From positions 117,913,074-117,977,073 of the forward strand of contig NC_081840.1 in the NCBI RefSeq assembly GCF_963259705.1: a stretch of 64,000 nucleotides of DNA, given 5' to 3'. The position numbers and the translations under genes are program-made. The DNA is from Myotis daubentonii (taxonomy: Eukaryota; Chordata; Mammalia; Chiroptera; Vespertilionidae). The notes under the pieces are model-generated. The model did no database searches. It was not told where the DNA came from and saw only the letters and a program-made list of their open reading frames with translations. Shown here in pieces: positions 57,488-64,000 of this stretch (its first letter is position 1; each line of letters begins with the position of its first letter).

Positions 57488-58172
57488 TAGAGGCCTGGTG
57501 CATGGGTGGGGACCGGCTGGTTTGCCCTGAAGGGTGTCCCGGATCAGGGTGGGGGTCCCGCTTGGGTGCCTGTCCAGCCTGGATGAGGGGATGATGGCTG
57601 TTTGCAGCTGGTCACACACCCTTCAGAGTGGGGGTCCCCACTGGGGTGCCTGGCCAGTCTGGGTGAGGGGCTGAGGGCCGTTTTCAGGCTGGCGGGTGAC
57701 TGAAGCTCCCAACCTCTCCTTTCTTTCTTTTTTTTTTTTTTATTCTGGGATTTATTTACCTTCTATGGCTGACACTGGAACTGAGAGCCCGCTTTAGCTC
57801 TGAGGCTCGGCTCCAGCTCTGAGACCTCGGCTGCTGAAAGCAGGTATCTGGGGTTTGTTTGGCTTCTATAATTAAAACACTGTTGCAGCTCCAGCTCTGA
57901 GGCCCAGCTGGCTGAAAGCAGGTTTCTGGGGTTTGTTTAGCTTCTATAATTGCAGCATTGTTTCTTAGAGTGCAGCTCAGAGGCCGGCAGTGGCATGTGG
58001 GGAACCTTGGCTTCCTCCATCGCCAGGGTAACCAAGCCTCCTGTTCGCTTCAGCTGCCTGGCTGCCGGCCGCCATCTTGGTTCACAGTTAATTTGCATAT
58101 TGCCCTCATTAGCCAATGGGAAGCTTGTTGGAGGTACAGTTAATTACCATGTTTGTCTATTATTAGATAGGA
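57488..58172 (-). mobile_element. Helitron H17 ('B' type), minus strand, defective 3' end
   Basis: Left end TAGAGGCCTGGTGCATGGG then TGGGGACCGGC with no second hairpin arm; right end TATTATTAGATAGGA before T. Shares 'CCTGAAGGGTGTCC' and the downstream body with H12 and H14. Octamer ATTTGCAT at 58091-58098. Confidence 0.92.
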
Positions 58173-58309
58173 TGGTTTCTCCTTTTCAGATTTCATATAA
58201 AAATATGTGTTATGTAGAAACATTTGATAGCTGGAACAAATGGAAAAGTGACATCTTTACCTATTTAAAATAAAGGTATGAAAACAACATAGAATTATTG
58301 GGAATCTAA

Positions 58310-58530
58310 ATAGTAATAACAATAATAATAGCTAACTTTTATTGAGCATTTATCATGTGCCAAAGCATTATAGAATATCTCATTTACTCGTCCCACAGCC
58401 CTATTAATATGTACCATGATCAATTCCAGTTAATTGATAAGGAAATTTAAGACTACAAAAGTTGCCTTTTAGAGTTATTAAGCTAAAGGACTAAAGCTCA
58501 GTAAAATTAATCTTTAAATATAACTAATGT
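58310..58530 (-). mobile_element. MIR SINE, antisense
   Basis: 'AATAATAGCTAACTTTTATT', 'GAGCATTTATCATGTGCCAA' and 'CTCATTTACTCGTCCCACAG' are the reverse complement of MIR in order, degrading toward the right. Confidence 0.78.
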
Positions 58531-58589
58531 TTTGCATCACTTTTAATAAGTATAGACTAAGTTTATATTAGCATATGGAACTTATGGTT

Positions 58590-58812
58590 CTTGTTTTATG
58601 TTTCCCCATTTTTTGATATATAATGGACATATAACATTATATTAATTTCAGATATATAGCATAATGATTCAATATTTGTATGTATTGTGAAATGATACCA
58701 CAATAAGTCTAGTTAACATCCATCACCACATACAGTTACAATTTTATTTTTCTTGTGATGAGAATTTTTAAGATTTACTCTCTTAGCAACTTTTAAATAT
58801 GCAATACAATTG
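58590..58812 (-). mobile_element. L1 3' UTR fragment, antisense
   Basis: 'GATATATAATGGACATATAA', 'CACAATAAGTCTAGTTAAC', 'ATCCATCACCACATACAGTT' and 'TTACTCTCTTAGCAACTTT' are the reverse complement of a middle-aged L1 3' UTR. Confidence 0.8.
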
Positions 58813-59774
58813 TTTTAAAGCAAATACACTTCTTAATTTCTTTTTCTCTTAAGAAAAGAACCTGGCCTATAGTATATTAGGGTGTGGCAGACAATTGCCC
58901 ATTAGCCAAATCGGGCCAGGACACTTGCAGTTGTAAATAAAATTTTATTGGTACTCAGCAATAGTCATCTTTTATTCATTTTACCTGTTGTCTTTGGCTG
59001 CTTTCACTACATTGGTAAAGCTGAGTTGAGACAAAGACTATATGACCCACCAAGACCAAGATATTTACATATTGTTTTGTGTGCTTTTTTTCTTCAGAAA
59101 ATGTTTGCTAAGTCCTGTGGTATACATCCTTATTTGGGGTGCATGTAAAATGTAAAACATTTGGTTCCTATATTCAGAAAACGTATTAATACCTTTTAAT
59201 AGTACCTTCTGTTAACACATTTTGTATCAACAAATATGATCTGGGGTATAAAATATGAAATGAAGGAAAAACTTTAGCTCAGTACAAGATCACATTTTCT
59301 TACTATAATTATTATAATTTATAAACACAATTTTTATCATTTTTAATATATCAGTTATATATCATTGGAAGAAGTATGTCAAGGGGAAGTGTCGGTTGTG
59401 TTGCTTGATATTTATTTCTCTGTCACTATGGTTCATTGTGTTAGCCAGGCTCTTGAAATTGAGGATTTTGAATTCTGATGTTTTACTTGGAGCTCTGTTT
59501 TATGCAGCTGTTGGCAAAGTGTTGTAAATATGCTAGGTCATTTGTACTATCTCAACAAATAGAGATCTTAAAAAACAGCTATTACTTGTTTTTACTGTTC
59601 ATCATTGGAAATTTCTCTGTAAATGAGTTTAGTAACTCAATGAAAAAAATGAATCTAGTGAGAAATTATAAAGTCAATTAAGAAATTCCTCTTTGGTTAA
59701 TTTTTACATGTACAATAATACTTCAAAAGCCATGTAACTCAACATTGTCATTTCTTGTTTTTATTTTCTTATAG
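58813..59774. other. AT-rich intron before the MDGA2 exon
   Basis: No transposon was recognised in the 960 bp upstream of the exon. The last 30 bp are pyrimidine-rich and form the acceptor tract. Confidence 0.5.
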
Positions 59775-59971
59775 ATTTGGATGATCCTATAGTAACTGTT
59801 CATCAAAGTATAGGTGAAGCTAAAGAACAGTTTTACTATGAGAGAACAGTATTCCTCAGGTGTGTTGCCAACTCCAACCCCCCTGTTCGGTACAGCTGGA
59901 GGCGTGGCCAAGAGGTGTTACTACAAGGATCTGATAAAGGAGTGGAGATTTATGAACCCTTCTTTACCCAG
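59775..59971 (+). CDS. MDGA2: MDGA2 internal exon, start of an Ig domain
   Basis: This is the only host coding exon I can support. It is 197 bp, preceded by a pyrimidine-rich tract ending TTATAG and followed by CAG|GTAGGA. Reading from 59777 it gives LDDPIVTVHQSIGEAKEQ and, further on, RYSWRRGQEVLLQGSDKG, ending ...FFTQ at 59971. The first two bases finish a split codon (phase 1) and the end is phase 0. The Cys in 'LRCVAN' and the Trp in 'YSWRRG' are the B-strand Cys and C-strand Trp of an Ig fold; the partner Cys must lie in the next exon, outside the window. I recognise the sequence as MAM-domain GPI-anchored protein 2, probably the second Ig domain. The paralogue MDGA1 is the main alternative. 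MDGA proteins are GPI-anchored at the neuronal surface and are known to bind neuroligins and block neurexin-neuroligin synapse formation. The reading frame is intact. Confidence 0.92.
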
Positions 59972-60251
59972 GTAGGAATTAAGGTATAGTATATCCACCC
60001 CACTCTGTTAGGATACTATCCTAATTCAAGCAGCATGAAATATTATATCTATTAAAAAAAGATAGTTTCTTCAAACCTGGCCTTTAAAAACATATAATCT
60101 TGATTGAATGATCAGAAGACTCAAATAATGGAGGAAAATTGGTTTAACTTTTACATGGCAATTCATTAAGTCTTACCTTAACTCTTGAAACAAATTAAAT
60201 TAATTATCCTAATTACATATCTTTGTTCATAAGTTCACCTAGGTTTCATTA

Positions 60252-60787
60252 TCCTATCTAATAAAGAGGGAATATGCTAATTGACTGCCACGCCCTCAAA
60301 TATGGCAGCACCCACAGCCAATAAGGAGGGAATGTGCTAATTGCTGCCCTGCCCTAAAAGATGGTGGCACTCACAGCCAATAAGGAGAGAATATGCTAAT
60401 TGACTGCCCTGCCCTCAAAATGACGGCGACCACAGCCACAAGATGGTGGCACCCGGTCCCTTCAGCCCCACCAGGGAAGCTCTGTGTGCCTGCCTCTGGA
60501 GTCCCCCACTCCCCTCAGCCCCCCAGCCACCTAGGGCCAGCCTGAGGCACAGGCAAGCCTTGGATGGTGGCTTTCCAGCCTCCCAGGGCCACCCGAGGCT
60601 CAGGTAACCAGGGCCTGCCGAGGCTTGCGCTGCTGGCAGTGGCAGCAGCAGAGGTGCAATGGGGCGTTGCCTTCCTCTGATCACCAGGTTGCCTCCCATC
60701 CCTGAGGGCTCCTGGACTGTGAGAGGGGGCAGGCTGGGCTGAGGGACCCCCTTCCAGTGCATGAATTTTCATGCACCAGGCCTCTAA
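60252..60787 (+). mobile_element. Helitron H19, plus strand, close to the MDGA2 exon
   Basis: It starts TCCTATCTAATAAAGAGGG after A and ends GGCCTCTAA (CTAA, an accepted Helitron 3' end) before T. Three tandem copies of a roughly 60-bp subterminal unit occupy about 60252-60437. The 3' hairpin is GTGCATGAATTTTCATGCAC. Confidence 0.92.
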
Positions 60788-61867
60788 TAAATTATATAAT
60801 TATACATTTGCTGAATGCTTTTCTTTGTGGAAAATATTTCTTAAAAGACTGATTTCCCCATTTCAATGGTAAATAAGTTTTAAAGAAATGCAGAAATATA
60901 CTTGACATTTATTTCACTTTGGTTTTAGAAAAAAAATCTGTCGAATTTCATTTGTTCATTTTTGGTTTTCAATTATTTATGAGTAGAGCCTTAATTATGT
61001 AAAAAGTAAAACATCTAATGAGTCATTAAAAACTTACTTTAGATAAAGGAAAATTGAATTAATTTTTATAGAGTGAACTTAATATGAAATATGTTTTTAT
61101 AATATACTGAGAGTAGAGAATAATAATTATTAAAGAAGATATTGAAGTTTATAGGAATATATTTGAATGCTGTTTAATCAAAATGTTTTTTTTGATGACT
61201 ACAAAGGAGCACAAAACTATTTAACAGAAAAGATTTTAAATTAAAAAATATATTTGGAAACATGTTCAAAATAATTGTGGCTGAGAATAATAATTATAAA
61301 AGTAATAATAAAAATAACAATAATAAACAACCTGATATAGGCAATTAGATAAAACGTGCTTGACCACATTTTCTAAGCTTTGAGACATTGCAAATCCATA
61401 ATTAGGGAAATATACAACTAAATTTAAAATATTACAAATATTTCTTCAAAAGTTTAAAGATTATTACACGTTTCACATCTTAACTCTCTAATGACATGAG
61501 GTTTCCTCAGTTTGTATATGCATCCCATTTATACCACTAAATATATTTTCATGTATAGTAAACCATTTACTTTAATGTTCAAGGCCTGGTCAGTTTCACA
61601 TTCATAGAATTTCCAGTATTTATATATTAACTGAAAGGATACAAAACATCTTCATATATCAAAATATCTGCATAAATCATATTTTTGCAAAAAATAACAT
61701 ATATAAATATAATGAATATATAAGAATACATGTTTCTATATATTGCTACTTACAGGGATAGAACAGCTGTTACTTGCCATAATATAAATCTCTGAAAAAT
61801 CATTGTTCATATGTATTACCAATGACATAGTGTTGAAACCTGTTTTAATCTGACCCTCTCACTTATA
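60788..61867. other. AT-rich intron, nothing recognised
   Basis: No gene or repeat family was recognised. Confidence 0.4.
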
Positions 61868-61935
61868 TATTTTTTTTAATTGTTGACACTGTTACAGATG
61901 TTTCCCCATTGCCCCTCCCTTTTTGCATCAATCAT
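61868..61935 (-). mobile_element. L1 3' UTR scrap, antisense
   Basis: 'TTAATTGTTGACACTGTTAC' followed by 'CCCCATTGCCCCTCCC' is the bat L1 3' UTR seen at several other places in the window. Confidence 0.65.
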
Positions 61936-61963
61936 TCTCTGCCAGCTGATGGGATCACAATTT

Positions 61964-61964
<1 letters not shown>

Positions 61965-61996
<32 letters not shown>
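61965..61996. repeat. (TA)n microsatellite
   Basis: A pure TA run of about 15 units, 30 bp downstream of an L1 tail. Confidence 0.95.
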
Positions 61997-61999
<3 letters not shown>

Positions 62000-62210
62000 T
62001 GCACTATGGATATATATTCTTCAATTTTTACTAAAATCAAAATTTTTAGGTAAAAATATAATAAAATATTTATTAATTATAAATGCTTAGTATATTAATG
62101 CTTAGATACCACTAGGATTTAGAAATTCAGATAAATGATCATGTCTGATTATACTTTTATCAATTTATTTTTAAAATATGGGCATTTTTAAAATTTATAT
62201 AATTTAGAAT

Positions 62211-62308
62211 TTAGAATTATGTCAGTGCCTACAAATATTATCATGCCAACAAAAATTATCACATGAAGTATAATGTGATAATGTTTGTAGGCACTGACGT
62301 AATTCTAA
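62211..62308. repeat. Inverted repeat with 33-bp arms
   Basis: The arms at 62211-62243 and 62276-62308 are reverse complements at 31 of 33 positions; both differences would be G:U pairs in a + strand RNA. The loop is 32 nt. No known transposon end was recognised. Confidence 0.9.
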
Positions 62309-63302
62309 ACCCCTATTCACTACATGGCTATTTCTTATCTGCAGATGAGTCTGATCACTTGGAAATGAGTACATGGACCTTGTCCAAATTTGGGAAAACT
62401 TTATACTTTCAAAATAATTAGGAATTTATTTTAAAGTTATTAAACAAGCACAAAAAACTGTTCACTCATTTCTTTGAACTCCAAAATACCACCTTATAAG
62501 AGCTCTCAAACTAGTAGCAATTGATTCTGCCTTTCTCTCTTCATTTTTCCCTCTCATTCTTTTGAGAAAGAACATTTTAACTTGACCATTTCAGTACTTA
62601 TATTTCCTTCTATATGAATATCACAGGCTTTCTCTAACTTTGCATGGGCTGGTACCTTTGTTGTTAGACTGTTTGCATTAATTCTCTTAAAAATATTTCA
62701 CAACAAACAAGCTTTTCTTTCAGTTCTGTGATTCACCTGTTGCTAATTGCCAACAACATGTATTTATAGCTTTTATTTAAAAATATCTTTCCTGCCTTTG
62801 GTTACTTATGTTGCTTATCTCTCTTTCTGAAATGCCTATGTATCTGTGTCTGCTCTAACAATCATTAGGAGCAATACACATGCCAATAATCTTACGTTAT
62901 ATATGTACTTAACTTGTTAATATTAAGCATAGTTTACAGGTCAAACTGATAGAAACATTCAAATATCATCACATGGAGAATTTAGCTCTTATAGCCAAAG
63001 AAAACACTGGCTTTTTCATAGATGAGATGTTATCAATGATTTTTCTTAACATCACTTAGAAATTGGCCTGATAAACACAAGCCCACCATACCACAGGACG
63101 TCACACCTCTCCATGGAATGTGGCTATCCATTCCTAACTGGCTTCATGCTTTATTATGGAAAACTCAAACATCTGAGTGATCACTTAAAAATGTAAACCT
63201 TTTTTCTGATTTAATATCTCTAGTGATATGAATACTGAAAACTCCTTGTATGATTCATTGTATTGTAGCCTACAAGACCATATTTGGCATTGATCTCCCT
63301 CT
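62309..63302. other. Intron, nothing recognised
   Basis: No gene or repeat family was recognised. Confidence 0.4.
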
Positions 63303-63511
63303 TTAAAAATATATTTTTATTGATTTCAGAGAGGAAGGGAGAGGGAGAGAGAGATCTCAATGATGAAAGAGAATTATTGATTGGCTGCTTCCGTCACGCC
63401 ACACACCAGGGATTGAGCCCACAACTTGGACATGTACCCTGACCCAGAATCAAACCATGACCTCCTGATTCATAGGTCAATGTTCAACCACTCAGCCACA
63501 CTGGTTGGGAT
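63303..63511 (-). mobile_element. Older VES-type SINE, minus strand
   Basis: A-rich end at the left ('AAAAATATATTTTTATTGAT', then GAGAGGAAGGGAGAGGGA) and tRNA-like head at the right (reverse complement of GTGGCTGAGTGGTTGAACAT). Diverged. Confidence 0.85.
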
Positions 63512-63639
63512 GTCTTGTTCTCTCTTACCTAATCTTTGATATCTCATATACTGTTCTAGTCACACCATACCTAGACATGCTGAGCATCTGCATGCTATTG
63601 GTTTCTCCATGTAGAATGTAATTACTTAGATATCATGGC

Positions 63640-63895
63640 TGGGTCTTCTCAATCCTGAGGACTCATCCCTCCAGAAGGCCTTCCCTGCCAGGTCTATCTG
63701 AAGTACATCCCTTTCTTTCGATAGTTACTCTTTTGTTGTTGTTTGTTTTTTCTTCTAGCACTGAAACTATCAAATTACCTTGTTTGAATATCACTCACTA
63801 ATTTTAGAGGCATTGTCTTTTCAACAGCGAAAACATTGCCTTTCACATGGAAGGTCCTCAATAAATATATATTAAATATTGAGCCAATACTCCTA
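63640..63895 (+). mobile_element. L2 LINE 3' end, sense
   Basis: 'CCAGAAGGCCTTCCCTGCC', a middle resembling 'TAGCACTTATCACTATCT', 'AGAGGCATTGTCTTTTC' and 'GGTCCTCAATAAATATATAT' follow the L2 3' end in order. Strongly diverged. Confidence 0.7.
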
Positions 63896-64000
63896 TGGAG
63901 ATGTCTGGATTACTAGCCCAATGATGGTTACAATTGACTCCAAGTTTCTAGGAATTCCTGAATCACTATATAACTCCTCCTCACCCACTAAAGAAAATTT

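Larger units (their letters stand above)
1..59774 (+). other. MDGA2: Intron upstream of the MDGA2 exon (extends left)
   Basis: The stretch ends in a good acceptor (pyrimidine tract then TATAG at 59770-59774). No other exon with splice sites and a recognisable host protein was found in almost 60 kb. That fits the very large introns known for MDGA2. The open reading frames seen here are short, lie in repeats, or match transposon proteins. That the whole stretch is a single intron is inference; a short or tissue-specific exon could be missed by eye. Confidence 0.75.
59972..64000 (+). other. MDGA2: Intron downstream of the MDGA2 exon (extends right)
   Basis: The stretch begins with GTAGGA, a standard donor. 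A Helitron lies about 280 bp downstream of the donor. The remainder is AT-rich with an inverted repeat, an L1 3' scrap, an old VES SINE and an L2 end. The next exon, which should carry the second Ig cysteine, is not in the window. Confidence 0.8.

Overview
The window is nuclear DNA from a placental mammal, almost certainly a vespertilionid bat. Three signals together point there: twelve tRNA-derived VES-type SINEs, about nineteen HeliBat-type Helitrons (5' TC, 3' CTAG, insertion between A and T), and several young hAT elements including two SPIN copies. There are no bacterial-style genes. The only host coding sequence I can support is one 197-bp exon at 59775-59971 on the + strand. It has clean splice sites and encodes the start of an immunoglobulin domain that I recognise as MDGA2, a GPI-anchored neuronal synapse regulator with very large introns. 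Everything else reads as the two introns flanking that exon. Layout: 1-7900 is mostly AT-rich old intron, with a local 160-bp duplication, microsatellites and an ancient repeat split by a SPIN element. 7900-20000 is a dense young-transposon zone with six Helitrons, antisense L1 pieces and a small hAT. 20000-26560 is one long dead antisense L1 carrying an LTR-like insertion, four VES SINEs and a palindromic hAT-type element. 26560-40700 is mainly unrecognised AT-rich intron with scattered Helitrons, SINEs, MIRs and hAT pieces. 40696-43246 is an uninterrupted block of four Helitrons. 43550-46920 is a SINE split by a hAT element, followed by another dead antisense L1. 46920-51330 is a decayed ERVL-type endogenous retrovirus interior, split by two SINEs. 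51427-55167 is a Tigger1 DNA transposon containing four later insertions. 55700-58172 holds three Helitrons and a SINE, and the MDGA2 exon follows, with a Helitron only about 280 bp downstream. The last 3 kb is AT-rich intron with an inverted repeat, an old SINE and an L2 end. By my coordinates Helitrons cover about 10.3 kb, roughly 16% of the window. Every substantial recognised L1 lies antisense to MDGA2. The most interesting structure is a recurring composite Helitron at two loci (three junctions): a 'B' element that has lost its 3' hairpin terminator is fused directly to an intact 'A' element, as expected if replication read through B's weak terminator and mobilised the pair as a unit. No protein-coding system other than MDGA2 and dead transposon genes was found.
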